A DNA stretch of 64,000 nucleotides, taken from assembly GCA_002753565.1 (NCBI GenBank), contig PEAM01000005.1:1-64000 (forward strand). The letters run 5' to 3'. The position numbers and the translations under genes were made by a program. Of this stretch, positions 52,159 through 62,236 are shown piece after piece. Numbering within the stretch: the first letter of the stretch is position 1; the number at the start of each line of letters is the position of its first letter. Below the pieces are notes generated by a model. That model ran no database searches. It was not told where the DNA came from and worked only from the letters and a program-made list of their open reading frames with translations. This stretch comes from Magnetococcales bacterium (GTDB lineage Bacteria > Pseudomonadota > Magnetococcia > Magnetococcales > JADFYX01).

Positions 52159-52362
52159 TTACTCCCAAAGTTTGATTTCGAATTCGAAAAGGTGGCGCGA
52201 CACGGTATTGCCAGTCGTGTTTTGATCGTTGTTAAGTGTCTGAATATCACCATCAACCTGGCCCAGTGTTTCCCGGAGCCGCTCCACATCCTCGGCCATC
52301 AGGTTGTTGGGATGGGGCAGCGGATAGTCTCGATTGGGGGTAGTATCGTCATGGGCTGCCAT
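52159..52362 (-). CDS. Small phage tail protein
   Basis: A 67-residue protein with a Pro-rich start (NRDYPLPHPNNLMAEDVERL) and a helix ending in a predicted coil. It is closely packed between the large DUF4815 gene (one-base gap) and the fibre gene (six bases). Short proteins of this type often form the connector at the fibre base; function not known. Confidence 0.6.
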   Translation of the reverse strand: MAAHDDTTPNRDYPLPHPNNLMAEDVERLRETLGQVDGDIQTLNNDQNTTGNTVSRHLFEFEIKLWE

Positions 52363-52363
52363 A

Positions 52364-55300
52364 TCAGGTCACCACCAGACGGAGATTACGGACCCGGGGC
52401 CGGTCCAACGCTGTCCCGGTCAACACCACCTTGGCTCGGGTTTCGGGACTGGTGTGACCGGAGAGAATAAACCGTCTCTCCTCCCAGCCCTCCCCAACCG
52501 GGGAACTGCCGGATAGCGAAGCCGGTACCCAAGAGCCGTCAGCAGCCTGAATGAAGACTGCGATACTGGACTGGCCGGGCAGCAGCGTTTCGCAGGTAAA
52601 AGAGATTGTGCGGTTGGAACCACACGGTATGGCGCGGGAGATGTAGTCGGCACTCTCGGAGAGATCCCCGAGAATGGCCTGAACACCGGGATAAAGAACC
52701 GGTGATCGCCAATCGGAGCCGGAAAGCTGGGCTTTCAGGGCATAATGCCCGGAGAGCCGGTTGGTCAAATTCACCGGCTGCCCGGCCTGAGCCCGGACCG
52801 CCTCGCCATCGCTGTTGCTGAGGGTCAACGTCACCTCGGTTTCGGGGCCGGTCAGCTCTACTCCGGCCAAAGCCAGGAGATCGGAGGCCTGATCGGCGTC
52901 GATCTCGCCCAGTTCAATGATGCGACTGGCCTGGGAGAATTTGGCACCCAAGAGAGTAAAACAGAGATCCATGTCCTGATGCGGTGTCCAGGTGGAGGCG
53001 TTGGAACTGGAGAGCAGCACACCCACCTGATAGGGCTGGCTGGTGATCCAACCGCGCTGGGCGTCGTATTTGCCAAGTTGAGCGATGGCGACGGCGTGGT
53101 CTCCATCGTCGCTGAGGAGAACCAGCGCATATTCCCGGCCACCATCCAGCCAGACCGGATCCCAGGTAATGCGAGTGGTGCCGGTGAGGGTGGCGTCGGA
53201 AGCCTTGATCTCTCCCTCGGCAAGCACCACTTGGTTCGGCATGCCGGTGGTCACCTCCCGGATCTGGGCGCGAACCGGGGCTGTGCCGATGGTTTCAAAC
53301 TGAACATCGACCCCGCCGACATGACGCCCTTCATCCAGCACGAAAGTTTGAGCCAGCGGATCCACTGCCGGTGCGTTCCAGCGCTGGGTGGTGATGGTGG
53401 TAACCCGGCGTAACTCCTGGGTGGTGATTTCACCACGCCCGGTGTAGGTGGCATCACCATAGCTGCCGCCGATTCCAATAAAGGCGACCGCCTTGGATCC
53501 GGTCGGAATATTGGCCGGGACGGTGAACTGCCCGGAGAATGCGCCATCGACATCCGTTTCGGTGATGCTGTCGGGAGTGATTACCTCCCCGTCGAATTGC
53601 AACTCTTCCAGTTCCTCATCCGGCCCAAAGCCGGTTACATCAAACGCCACGGCCCGTTGCCGAAGCTGGGCCGCTGCAACGGTGCGACTGGAGAGCAGCT
53701 CGGTAGAGATGGAACTGCTGGTGCTGGAACGGTTACCGCTGCCGGTAGTGAACGCCCGGGTGATGCCGCTTGCCCAGTTGGTGATGGTCTGGGTCCAACG
53801 ATCCGTTGCCGGGCGCAAGGTGATGCGTGCCGGGATAGGGGCAAACATCTGGTAGGGGTTGATCTTCTTTGCGCCGGTTTTGGCCGGCTGGGTGAGGACC
53901 GGTTCCAGGTCGAAGGCCAGAGTCCAGGCAGATGCCGAAATACCGGCTTCCGCGACACGGGCGGCGATGGGCAACATCAGCTCGCCGTTGACGATGGCAG
54001 CGGTCTGTTCAAGGCCCTGGTCCCGCATGTCGTCATCCAGAAGCGGATCAACGAAGACGCCGTACTTCGCCGCTGGGTCGGCGGCATTGGCATCGTTGCG
54101 CAGCCGCTCGATGCTAATGAGGTCAAACAGGGTGCCGATAGCACCCCGCATCGCCTCAATATCGGCCATGGGGATGACCCGGACGGTGATATCGGCCACC
54201 TGTGGCGCACCCCGCCAATTCTGGGCGAGACTGGCCAATGCAATTTGACCATGGGGCATGGTGGGTCGGGGCGGCGCATAGGCGTGGGAGAGTCCCTCGA
54301 TGCGTCGTACCCGGCCTTCACGATCCAGGGTGATGAGATCGATACGGGGTAGGCGCCACTGATAATCCAGCATCACTAGAGTCCCGGATACCGCTCCGGA
54401 GACGGTCAACCCATCCTCATCAACCAGAGTCGGCGGCACCTGAGTTCGATAGTGATAGACGACCGTGTAGCTTGATCCGGGGGCTGGTTCATCACCGGAG
54501 AGTGACCAATCGACCCGGTCGCCGCTGCGGATATAATCCACCCCCTGCTGATAGGTGGTCTCTCCCTGGGTGACGGAGACGATTTCCAAAACTGCTGCAT
54601 CGGGCAGTTGATCGCTGGCTCCTGTGTAGCCGCCATGGGTGAGGGTCACGGTTTTCTCGGCGGTGATGTCGACGGCTGTGATGGTCTCCACCGGCGTATT
54701 GTTCAGATCAATCCGCATATCGCCGTTACCATCGGGATTGAAATGATGGGGCTCGGAGAGAATGGTGGCAAGCTGTGGGTTGTCGTCCACGGTCAGGCGC
54801 AGAGCCCGGGGCAGTTCCAGCTCGAACCCATCGATATGGGCTTTACCCTCGCCGATGCTCACCACCTGTCGCCCGCCATCACCGGAGATGACACGGACCT
54901 GGAGTCCCTCCACCACATAGGAGCCGTTGGACTCCCGGTCGTAGCGGGCCAGGGCGGTGGTGACGCTGTCCAGTTGCGGCGGCGGGGCTTTGACCACCAG
55001 AGAGCCATCGATCAGGGTGTGAATGGGATAGAAATAACCAGTATGGCCATCCCCCTGAATGCCCCACGTAACGGATGCCTGCAGGCGGGCGGCGCCCGGC
55101 TCCTGATAGTTGCGGGCTCCGACGGCGGGGTCGCGTAGGGTTGAATCTTCCAGTTCGGTGATCACCACCTCATCATAGAAGACACCAATGGCAACGGTTC
55201 CGGTCATGGCGGGGTTGATGACGGCTCCCTCAACCTCATGAGCCCGGCCTCGAAGATAGAGCACACCTTCATCAAGACTGGCGGTTCCAGCATCCCGGTC

Positions 55301-55498
55301 TATAGTACAAACACACCCTTTGAGGATATCCCCATCAGAGAGGAGCGCATCGGCGATGCCTCGGATGTGATGATCGGTGGCGGCCTGCAGCTCGTTCAGT
55401 TCGGCACCCTGCAGGGCGGTGCTGGCGCGGAACAGGTGCTGGATATAGCGTCTGTCCGGATTGAAGCGGTTGTAATAGTCCTGCGGCATGACTGGCAT
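52364..55498 (-). CDS. DUF4815 phage tail protein
   Basis: A 1044-residue protein. The N terminus MPQDYYNRFNPDRRYIQHLFRASTALQGAELNELQA is characteristic of the DUF4815 family, found in large phage tail proteins near baseplate genes. The rest is beta-rich, as in adhesins and fibres, with a C-terminal carbohydrate-binding-like region (about 900-1040). It likely forms part of the baseplate-fibre connection. Encoded between the gpH-like and small fibre genes. Confidence 0.75.
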   Translation of the reverse strand: MPVMPQDYYNRFNPDRRYIQHLFRASTALQGAELNELQAATDHHIRGIADALLSDGDILKGCVCTIDRDAGTASLDEGVLYLRGRAHEVEGAVINPAMTGTVAIGVFYDEVVITELEDSTLRDPAVGARNYQEPGAARLQASVTWGIQGDGHTGYFYPIHTLIDGSLVVKAPPPQLDSVTTALARYDRESNGSYVVEGLQVRVISGDGGRQVVSIGEGKAHIDGFELELPRALRLTVDDNPQLATILSEPHHFNPDGNGDMRIDLNNTPVETITAVDITAEKTVTLTHGGYTGASDQLPDAAVLEIVSVTQGETTYQQGVDYIRSGDRVDWSLSGDEPAPGSSYTVVYHYRTQVPPTLVDEDGLTVSGAVSGTLVMLDYQWRLPRIDLITLDREGRVRRIEGLSHAYAPPRPTMPHGQIALASLAQNWRGAPQVADITVRVIPMADIEAMRGAIGTLFDLISIERLRNDANAADPAAKYGVFVDPLLDDDMRDQGLEQTAAIVNGELMLPIAARVAEAGISASAWTLAFDLEPVLTQPAKTGAKKINPYQMFAPIPARITLRPATDRWTQTITNWASGITRAFTTGSGNRSSTSSSISTELLSSRTVAAAQLRQRAVAFDVTGFGPDEELEELQFDGEVITPDSITETDVDGAFSGQFTVPANIPTGSKAVAFIGIGGSYGDATYTGRGEITTQELRRVTTITTQRWNAPAVDPLAQTFVLDEGRHVGGVDVQFETIGTAPVRAQIREVTTGMPNQVVLAEGEIKASDATLTGTTRITWDPVWLDGGREYALVLLSDDGDHAVAIAQLGKYDAQRGWITSQPYQVGVLLSSSNASTWTPHQDMDLCFTLLGAKFSQASRIIELGEIDADQASDLLALAGVELTGPETEVTLTLSNSDGEAVRAQAGQPVNLTNRLSGHYALKAQLSGSDWRSPVLYPGVQAILGDLSESADYISRAIPCGSNRTISFTCETLLPGQSSIAVFIQAADGSWVPASLSGSSPVGEGWEERRFILSGHTSPETRAKVVLTGTALDRPRVRNLRLVVT

Positions 55499-55522
55499 TT
55501 TTTTTATCCCTTTCCCTCTTGA

Positions 55523-56005
55523 TCAGAAGGTCACGACGAATTCAAATGTCTCGCGGGTTGCAGTGGAACGGTGGATGGGGGCGGTGTTCTCCACCACCAG
55601 CAGCGTGCCAGGATCGGCCACTTGCTCGGGGAGAAAATAGCGTTGTCCCTCCGGAAGCCCATCGACCATCACAGAACCGACGAACACCGCCAACTCCCGG
55701 ATGATATGTTCCGCCCCATCGCCGAAATCATGGCGGAAGGCCAGGTAGAGATTGGATGTAGGTTCGGCGGAACGGCGATAGCGTCCCGTGGGAGTGACGA
55801 TCTCTCCAGCCTCGTCCGGTTCGGCATAGGCGATATCGAAGGCGGTACGCCTGCCCACTTCGTTCAGCAAAACTTCGGATGCCACATCCTCCGCCGGTGG
55901 GGTGTCACCCCAGGCGGTATCACCTGTTCCCCAGGCGAGATGGATGGGCTGCAAGGCGATGGACTCGGCGATGGCGGCCCGGCCTGATCGTGTCAACACG
56001 CTCAT
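55523..56005 (-). CDS. Phage tail-fibre/collar-region protein
   Basis: A 160-residue beta-rich protein starting MSVLTRSGRAAIAESIALQPIHLAWGTGDTAW, similar to N-terminal parts of phage tail-collar or fibre proteins that bind the baseplate. It starts a few bases after the gpI-like gene. Only this attachment part is present, without a long fibre, so it may be a modular adaptor. Confidence 0.6.
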   Translation of the reverse strand: MSVLTRSGRAAIAESIALQPIHLAWGTGDTAWGDTPPAEDVASEVLLNEVGRRTAFDIAYAEPDEAGEIVTPTGRYRRSAEPTSNLYLAFRHDFGDGAEHIIRELAVFVGSVMVDGLPEGQRYFLPEQVADPGTLLVVENTAPIHRSTATRETFEFVVTF

Positions 56006-56008
56006 GAA

Positions 56009-57199
56009 CTATGCACTCCGCTGATGGTTGGATCCGATGATGGTGTTGAGAGTGTTCCAGCTCTGGCCAGTCGGCCATCTGGCATCGAGCCAAGGCTGTT
56101 TTCCGTAGGTGGCGCTCTTGCCCCGCGTGACCCGGCGGTTGTGGTGCACCGGCCACAGGGGCGAATCTCCCGACAGTACCGGCCAGAAACGGCGTCGCCA
56201 GACATGACCGTGACGAGAAGAACGTCCCCAGCCAACGGCGTGGGGTGTTGCATCAAAAATATGAGCTGCATGAATCCGCTCCGGATAGATATCCACCGGT
56301 TGCCACTCAAAGCCGTGGAATGCCTCATCCAGGAGGCTATGGCTCAGCACCATGGGCCCGCCGATCTCCACCCGAATGCGGGGAGAAAACCGTTCGTTGA
56401 GAGATCCCAAAGGATCACCACCGGAGAGCACCACCTGGGCCCGGCTGGTGGTTCGACTCTGTAATTTTGGCGGTGAGGCCAATGATCCCGCCACAAACCC
56501 ACGCAGCACCACATGGGTCATGGGATTGTTGGGCAACGGCTTGTCACCGAAGAAGCTGTGGTCGAGAACAAACCGGTCCCGGTAGATAGCCCGAATGGAG
56601 CGGTTGGAATGTCGAAACAGCACCGGAACGGTCACGGCCCGACTGGCGGTGTTTCGCAAGTTACGGCCAAAACTGAGAATCAACCCGTTGATGGTCATTC
56701 CGGAGTAGTCGGAGAGCAGGTCCCCAAACCGACTCTGATCCAGTATAAAGCGGCGAACATCGTAGCCGTGATGGATGCGGGAGAGCCGGGAGCGGGCCGG
56801 GATGCTCAGTGCCGAGAGCGCCTCGATGGCCCGAATCTCAGCATCAGAGGGAATCCGGCCAGGATCGATCTGGATCTCCGACCAGTGTTTTCCCGGTTCC
56901 TCTTCCTCGATGGAGGGATCGGTAAAAAAAATCCAACCGAGTGCCCGGACGAGGGCGTCCTGGGTGCCGCGCCGCCGCTGCCAGATGAGGCCGTCGGCGA
57001 TGACACGCCGCAGATCACCGATGTAGGGGGCGACTTCAGCCAGCCCATATTCATGAACCAGCCAAGGGAGCAGGATCTCCGGGGCAGCGAACTTGATGCC
57101 GGGGATGGTACCGACCGTTCCCCGCAATTCCGGGGATGCGGTAATGACCGCCTCGATGGCCCGCTCAACGGTTGTCGCGTTGGCGGGAAGCAGGGTCAT
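56009..57199 (-). CDS. P2-like baseplate/tail protein gpI
   Basis: A 396-residue protein with the gpI start LLPANATTVERAIEAVITASPELRG and a region LPWLVHEYGLAEVAPYIGDLRRVIADGLIWQRRRGTQDALVRALGW typical of phage tail protein I. Start at ATG 57199 is preferred because GGGACGGAG precedes it; a GTG at 57208 is an alternative. The C-terminal half is longer than P2 gpI and beta-rich, perhaps a fused fibre-binding domain. Confidence 0.85.
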   Translation of the reverse strand: MTLLPANATTVERAIEAVITASPELRGTVGTIPGIKFAAPEILLPWLVHEYGLAEVAPYIGDLRRVIADGLIWQRRRGTQDALVRALGWIFFTDPSIEEEEPGKHWSEIQIDPGRIPSDAEIRAIEALSALSIPARSRLSRIHHGYDVRRFILDQSRFGDLLSDYSGMTINGLILSFGRNLRNTASRAVTVPVLFRHSNRSIRAIYRDRFVLDHSFFGDKPLPNNPMTHVVLRGFVAGSLASPPKLQSRTTSRAQVVLSGGDPLGSLNERFSPRIRVEIGGPMVLSHSLLDEAFHGFEWQPVDIYPERIHAAHIFDATPHAVGWGRSSRHGHVWRRRFWPVLSGDSPLWPVHHNRRVTRGKSATYGKQPWLDARWPTGQSWNTLNTIIGSNHQRSA

Positions 57200-57201
57200 G
57201 G

Positions 57202-58044
57202 CTACCACTCCGTCCCTTGAGGGATCAGTTCAAATACGGCCAGATCGATGCACTGATCGGAATCGATCTCAATGTCGGTGGTGGGCGAGATCAACTCCAC
57301 CCGTTTGACACCGGTCATATGCAGATTGGCGAGAATCCAACTGCGAGCCAGATTCCAGCCGAGACTGCGCGCCTCATTCAATCGAGCCGGAAAACTACTG
57401 CGCAAAGCTTCCACCACCCCGGGCGGGGCATCGGGTCTGAGCCAGATCTGTGCGGTCACCGCTGTCGGGATCAACTGGGCCGGCACCACTGTGACGCGAT
57501 CGGTCAACAACCGAACAGCGGGGTCGGCAAGGCGATCCTGAACTTTGTTCAACAGGATCTCATCGGCATCCCCTTCAAACAGCACGGCCACCCGTACCAG
57601 TCCTGGGTCGGGACTCGCCGCATAGGCTCCCTGGATGGCGGGGTCCACACTCAGGGCATGGAATCGGTAATAGTCGACACTCCCCGGCGACCACCCACGG
57701 ATGTTGGCCTGAAGGCGATCCCTGAACGGTTCATCGGTTTCACCCTCCAGCCGGTAGAGATCATAGAAGGCGGCCAACTGGTCAAGGTCGTTGCCGGTGG
57801 CGAATGCGAGCAGGTTCGACTTGATCGCATCGTTGACCATCTGCCGGTCATGGATCCGCCAGTAGGCGACCACTTCCAGAAGCTTGGATAACGGTTCACT
57901 CTCCAGATCCAGTGCGTCGGCCAGTTCAGGAGCTTGGATGAGAAGATCCTGCTTCATCTCGGCGAGCAACGCTTCAAAATCCACTGTCTGCAGGACATCC
58001 GGGGGCGGCAAGGTGGCGAGGTCCAATTGGTTTGACGCTGTCAT
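57202..58044 (-). CDS. P2-like baseplate protein gpJ
   Basis: A 280-residue baseplate J protein. It has the J-type N terminus (LPPPDVLQTVDFEALLAEMKQDLLIQAPEL) and a long middle with YRLEGETDEPFRDRLQ, part of the baseplate wedge. It overlaps gpW by four bases and precedes gpI. The family call is firm from size, pattern and gene order. Confidence 0.9.
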   Translation of the reverse strand: MTASNQLDLATLPPPDVLQTVDFEALLAEMKQDLLIQAPELADALDLESEPLSKLLEVVAYWRIHDRQMVNDAIKSNLLAFATGNDLDQLAAFYDLYRLEGETDEPFRDRLQANIRGWSPGSVDYYRFHALSVDPAIQGAYAASPDPGLVRVAVLFEGDADEILLNKVQDRLADPAVRLLTDRVTVVPAQLIPTAVTAQIWLRPDAPPGVVEALRSSFPARLNEARSLGWNLARSWILANLHMTGVKRVELISPTTDIEIDSDQCIDLAVFELIPQGTEW

Positions 58045-58376
58045 ATCACGATTCCATCCAGGGTCACGACCCGGCCTTCGGGCAAATATTCAAAGACGAT
58101 GGTGAGCACAACCTGGCTGCCGTTGACCGATTCCACTCGGGTTCGAATCAGCCGTAATTCAGGCTCCCAGCGATCCAATGCCTCGGCGACTGCTGAATAA
58201 GCTTCTACCAGCCAGCCACTGTTGACCGGTCGATCCACCAGTTCCGGCAGTCGGGATCCGTATTCCCGGCGCATAACCCGTTCGCCGATACGGGTGGTTA
58301 AAATATCGCGGACCCTTATTTTAAGATGAGCAATTCCGCTCAATTTACAGGCAGTGGAGGGGTCGGTCCCAATCAT
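58041..58376 (-). CDS. P2-like baseplate wedge protein gpW (GPW/gp25)
   Basis: A 111-residue protein from ATG 58376, overlapping the stop of the D gene. It has the gpW/gp25 core RVRDILTTRIGERVMRREYGSRLPELVDRP, used in the baseplate wedge of contractile tails. I did not identify a gpV (spike) gene, which usually precedes W in P2. Confidence 0.85.
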   Translation of the reverse strand: MIGTDPSTACKLSGIAHLKIRVRDILTTRIGERVMRREYGSRLPELVDRPVNSGWLVEAYSAVAEALDRWEPELRLIRTRVESVNGSQVVLTIVFEYLPEGRVVTLDGIVI

Positions 58377-59341
58377 GGGAGAGTCTCTGCGCTGAGGGTG
58401 GTGGTAAAGCCTTGACTGCTGATGGTGTGGGTGACCCGGTTTACCAACCACCGGCCATTGATACCGGATCGAAACTCTTTCATCGCAACCACCCCTTCGG
58501 CCATCAGGTTGGGACTCCCTGGCAGTGTTACATCCAGTGACCCCGTCCCTCGGTTGAGCGTGGCCAATTTGGCCTCAGCAGCTGTCTGGGCCTGTGCCGT
58601 ATCAGGGAAAGATCGGCGAAGCTGGAAAACCGGCTCGCCACTGCCGGCCCGTACCGTTTTTCTTTCAGCCGTCACCTTGTCGTGCCACTCGGCGGTGACA
58701 GAGCCGTACCGGCCCCGTTCCGCCAGGGTGGCTTGCCAGGAGGAAATGTCCGCCGCTTTCAAAGTGACCTCTGGAATCGTTTTACCCGATGCCGATTTGG
58801 CCTGACCCCGTTTCACCAGGATCAAGTGATTTCCCATGGGTTTGGCGACCGCATCGAACTGTTGGGCCAGCCGGGTCAAGAGGTGCAGGTCGGACTCCTC
58901 GGTCTGATCCAGATGCGGCAGTGCGATGCCGGCCAACTCCGCGCCGATCCGGGGTGTCAGCCCATGTTCTCCCGCGATGTTGGCCACCAGATCGCCGAGG
59001 GTGACCTCATCCCAGGGCCGGGTTTTGGGAGCCTTGATCGACTGCGGCATGTTGGCCGCCTTACCGCGTATGGTGAGCGTCCGAACCGGGCCGGCAAGCA
59101 CAAGCTCATCGACGATGTAAAGCCCCATGCGAACCAGCCCCGTTTCCCGGTAGCCGATGGAGACCACCAACTCGGCTCCGGTGCGGGGCAGTACGATACC
59201 GTTGTCCCGGTCATCCAGCCGGATCTCCACCGTATCGGACTGGATGCCAGCCTCATCGGTGAGGGTCAACGATAGCAGTCGATCGGCAATCTTCGCGGTG
59301 ATGTCCTGGCTGTCTGCCAAAATTTGATAGACTGGGGTCAT
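58373..59341 (-). CDS. P2-like late control/hub protein gpD
   Basis: A 322-residue protein from ATG 59341, overlapping the gpX stop. It has the gpD pattern (PVYQILADSQDITAKIADRLLSLTLTDEAG ... VEIRLDD ... GYRETGLVRMGLYIVDEL), the baseplate hub of P2-like tails. It binds the tail tube end and carries the spike. All parts look complete. Confidence 0.88.
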   Translation of the reverse strand: MTPVYQILADSQDITAKIADRLLSLTLTDEAGIQSDTVEIRLDDRDNGIVLPRTGAELVVSIGYRETGLVRMGLYIVDELVLAGPVRTLTIRGKAANMPQSIKAPKTRPWDEVTLGDLVANIAGEHGLTPRIGAELAGIALPHLDQTEESDLHLLTRLAQQFDAVAKPMGNHLILVKRGQAKSASGKTIPEVTLKAADISSWQATLAERGRYGSVTAEWHDKVTAERKTVRAGSGEPVFQLRRSFPDTAQAQTAAEAKLATLNRGTGSLDVTLPGSPNLMAEGVVAMKEFRSGINGRWLVNRVTHTISSQGFTTTLSAETLP

Positions 59342-59544
59342 CAGTCCCAAAGCCTCACGGTTTCATCCGCCTGTTGCATGATGAGGGTCGGCAACTCTAT
59401 CAGCAGCCCACCAGGAAGCCTGGGTCCGTGGGCGGCGAGACCGGGATTGGCGGTCAAAACCAACTCGACGGTTCCGGCCTCATGGCCGTAATGCTTCCAA
59501 CAAATCCAATCGAGCATGTCGCCCTCCTTGGTTCGGTATTGCAC
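59341..59544 (-). CDS. P2-like tail protein gpX
   Basis: A 67-residue LysM-like tail protein: YRTKEGDMLDWICWKHYG and NPGLAAHGPRLPGGLLIELP. In P2-like phages it lies between U and D and is thought to help in hub assembly. It overlaps gpU and gpD by one base each. Confidence 0.88.
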   Translation of the reverse strand: MQYRTKEGDMLDWICWKHYGHEAGTVELVLTANPGLAAHGPRLPGGLLIELPTLIMQQADETVRLWD

Positions 59545-59936
59545 TACCGATCATCCCCATAGGCTTGCAATTCCAGGTTGAAAGCGATTTTCTTGGCAAG
59601 ACCAGGGCCGGTAACATCGGACTGATCCTCCTCAATGCGGGTGATGCACCATTTTCCCCAATAGTTGCCGACCCCATCGGTGAGCGGCAGAGGTTTGCCC
59701 TGGCCCGCCATTTTTCGCATCGCCTCCACCTGTCCGAGGCCGCCTTTGAAATGGGGGTGGATGACACCGGCGAGTTGCACGGTTTCGGTACCCGGTCCGG
59801 TGAACTGCATCGCCGGCTCCCGCCCCACCCGGGGTTGGGACGGCCAGCGGTATTCCGCCGCCCGTTTCAGGGACTGATACGCAGCGGTCTGCAAAGAAAA
59901 GCGAAACTCTCCCAAGGCCATGAGAATGTTAATCAT
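59544..59936 (-). CDS. P2-like tail protein gpU
   Basis: A 130-residue protein with the gpU pattern (MALGEFRFSLQTAAYQSLKRAAEYRWPSQPRVGREPAMQFTGPGTETVQLAG). It is at the correct place after the tape measure. It takes part in tail termination or hub assembly. Start at ATG 59936, with ATG 59921 as alternative. Confidence 0.88.
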   Translation of the reverse strand: MINILMALGEFRFSLQTAAYQSLKRAAEYRWPSQPRVGREPAMQFTGPGTETVQLAGVIHPHFKGGLGQVEAMRKMAGQGKPLPLTDGVGNYWGKWCITRIEEDQSDVTGPGLAKKIAFNLELQAYGDDR

Positions 59937-62229
59937 GGAGAGCTCCTCGTTGGGCTTGGGCTTTGAGATTGGCCAGTTCCGTCATCACTCTTTGGACAAT
60001 GACATCCTCATCTTGTCCGGAAGCCCCGTAGACGTTGATGGTGGCGTTGATGGTGGTTTGTCCTGCCATCGGTGTGGATGCCTGATTGGGCGACCCTGCC
60101 ACAGCCACCGGTTGCACGGATGGTTGAATGGAAGCAGGAGTGGTTTGTGCCACTGCAACCGGAGAGATGGCCATACCGGCGGCCACCGCCGTGGTGCGAA
60201 CGGCTTTTCCAATCTGAACAGGCTGTTTCTCAGTCGCATCACTACCGAACAACCCGGAGACCGAGCCCCACATGGATTTTATGGTCTCGATGGGTGAGGA
60301 GATTTTCTCCCAGATCTTGCCCACCCAAGCCGCAAAGGTCTCCCAGTAAGGCCGGATCGGCTCCCAGATCGTGGTGAAGAATGCTTTTACTCGCTCCCAG
60401 TTGCTGATGATGAGCCCAGCGGCCAGAGCCAATCCACCCACCACGAGACCGATGGGATTGCTCATGACGGCCACAGCCAATGCGCGAATGCCGGTAATGA
60501 CGGTGGGGATGGCGCTGGTGCCGAGAACCAACATGCGAGCCCGCATCAGGGCAAGTCCCGCTGTCACCGACTGCCAGGTGGCCACCGTGGAGAGGAACGC
60601 CCCACGAATGAAGGTGAAGCCGTATCCGAGCCCCATGGCGGCGACCTTGGCGGCGATCAACCCACCCACCACCACGGTGATCCCCTTGGTCAGAATAGGA
60701 TGCTCTCGGGTGAAATCGGCCATGGCGGCAGAACCGGTGCGCAGCATCCCAACGACAGCATTCAGCGGCGGCAGCAACACCGACCCCAGATTGATGCCGA
60801 CCTCGATCAACCCATTTTTCAAGAGCACCAGGTTGTTGGCCGTGGTTTGCGATCGGGTCTCGAACTCCCGCTGCATGGAGCCGGCATACTGGGTTTTATC
60901 TGCAGTCAGGGAGAGTGCTTTGCGATAGTTATCCAAAGAGCCAGCCAGGAGGGAGATATCGTCAGAATACTCCATACCAAATAGATCGTTAAGAATTCCC
61001 GCTCGGCTTTTTTCATCAACTCCCTCCAGTGTTTCCAAGAATCCCATCAATGCCCCCTGGGCATCTCCAGCAATAGCATCCTCAAGTTCTTGACCGCTCC
61101 AGCCAATATCGGAGAGGGCGGTTTGGAATTTCTTACCCTGTTTACTGGCAGTTTGTAACTTCACCAACAGGGCGTTGATGGCGGTTCCGGCCACCTCGGG
61201 CGGTTTTCCCAGCGCAATGAAGGAATCGGCCAAGGCGGCCACTTCAACGGCGGAGAGACCAAACTGCTTGGCGGTACCGCCGACCCGTTGCAACACTGGG
61301 ACGATATCCCGGGCCTTGGCGGCGGTATTGTCCGACAGGTGATTGATGGCATCACCCAAGGAGGCCATCTCGGTAATCGGCATCAGGTAGACGTTAGCCA
61401 GCTTCGCCATGGCGTCCCCGGCCTGATCCGGCAGCATGTCGAACGCGGTGGCCATTTTGGCCACCGTCGTGGTGAACGCCGGCAGATCGTTTGCCGAGAT
61501 ACCCAACTGCCCACCTGCCGCCGTAATTTCAGCAAGGCCAGTAGCGGTGATGGGAATCTCGCGGGAAAGCGCCTTCAGCGTATCGCCCATTCGGATCAAA
61601 CCATCGGGCTGATCGAAAGAAACCACCTTGCCGACATCGGCCATAGCCGACTCAAAATCAATGGCGGCCTTGATGGGGGCACCGAGTGCGGCACCAAGTG
61701 CCACGGTATCAAGAATCTGACCACGAAGGGCATCGCGTCTTGCTGTGTTGGCCTGAACTCTTCGCTGTGTTTCTCCCAGTGCCTGGTATCGAGATCGCAG
61801 AGAGGCCAGAGCCGTTCCCAACCGTTGTTGCTGCCCGGTTAAACCACGGGTGCTTTCCCCGACAGCCTCCATCTGGCGGCGGTGGTTTTCCAAAGATTGG
61901 CTGCTGCGCTCCCAGGTGGTTCTGGCCAGATTGGCGGCACGTTCCGCCTGTTGCAAAGCACGAATCTGTGCCTGGGTCGGCGCTTCGGTCCGGGCCATCT
62001 CCCGGTTCAGCCGGGCAACGGTCTGTTGCGCCGTTCTCCATGCGGTTTTGGCGCGATCGGTTTTTTCCTTCAGGGTCTGGAACTGTTCCAACCGCCTGCT
62101 GCGAGCCTCCAAACCCCGAATGGCATTTCCCAACTGGGAAACCTGGGCCGGAGCCCTGCGAAAGGCCGATGTCCAGCCCGCTGAGAGGGAAGCGCCGATC
62201 TCAACGGATACACTGTGTCTACTGCTCAT
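59929..62229 (-). CDS. Phage tail tape measure protein (gpT)
   Basis: A 766-residue protein from ATG 62229. A coiled-coil N terminus (about 20-160) is followed by a TMP core (FESAMADVGKVVSFDQP ... LAEITAAGGQLG) and hydrophobic segments at about 500-620 (GITVVVGGLIAAKVAAMGLGYG; GLVVGGLALAAGLIIS). It sets tail length and is ejected with DNA. It begins eight bases after the E' stop. Length is compatible with a tail of roughly P2 size. Confidence 0.9.
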   Translation of the reverse strand: MSSRHSVSVEIGASLSAGWTSAFRRAPAQVSQLGNAIRGLEARSRRLEQFQTLKEKTDRAKTAWRTAQQTVARLNREMARTEAPTQAQIRALQQAERAANLARTTWERSSQSLENHRRQMEAVGESTRGLTGQQQRLGTALASLRSRYQALGETQRRVQANTARRDALRGQILDTVALGAALGAPIKAAIDFESAMADVGKVVSFDQPDGLIRMGDTLKALSREIPITATGLAEITAAGGQLGISANDLPAFTTTVAKMATAFDMLPDQAGDAMAKLANVYLMPITEMASLGDAINHLSDNTAAKARDIVPVLQRVGGTAKQFGLSAVEVAALADSFIALGKPPEVAGTAINALLVKLQTASKQGKKFQTALSDIGWSGQELEDAIAGDAQGALMGFLETLEGVDEKSRAGILNDLFGMEYSDDISLLAGSLDNYRKALSLTADKTQYAGSMQREFETRSQTTANNLVLLKNGLIEVGINLGSVLLPPLNAVVGMLRTGSAAMADFTREHPILTKGITVVVGGLIAAKVAAMGLGYGFTFIRGAFLSTVATWQSVTAGLALMRARMLVLGTSAIPTVITGIRALAVAVMSNPIGLVVGGLALAAGLIISNWERVKAFFTTIWEPIRPYWETFAAWVGKIWEKISSPIETIKSMWGSVSGLFGSDATEKQPVQIGKAVRTTAVAAGMAISPVAVAQTTPASIQPSVQPVAVAGSPNQASTPMAGQTTINATINVYGASGQDEDVIVQRVMTELANLKAQAQRGALHD

Positions 62230-62236
62230 GACTTTT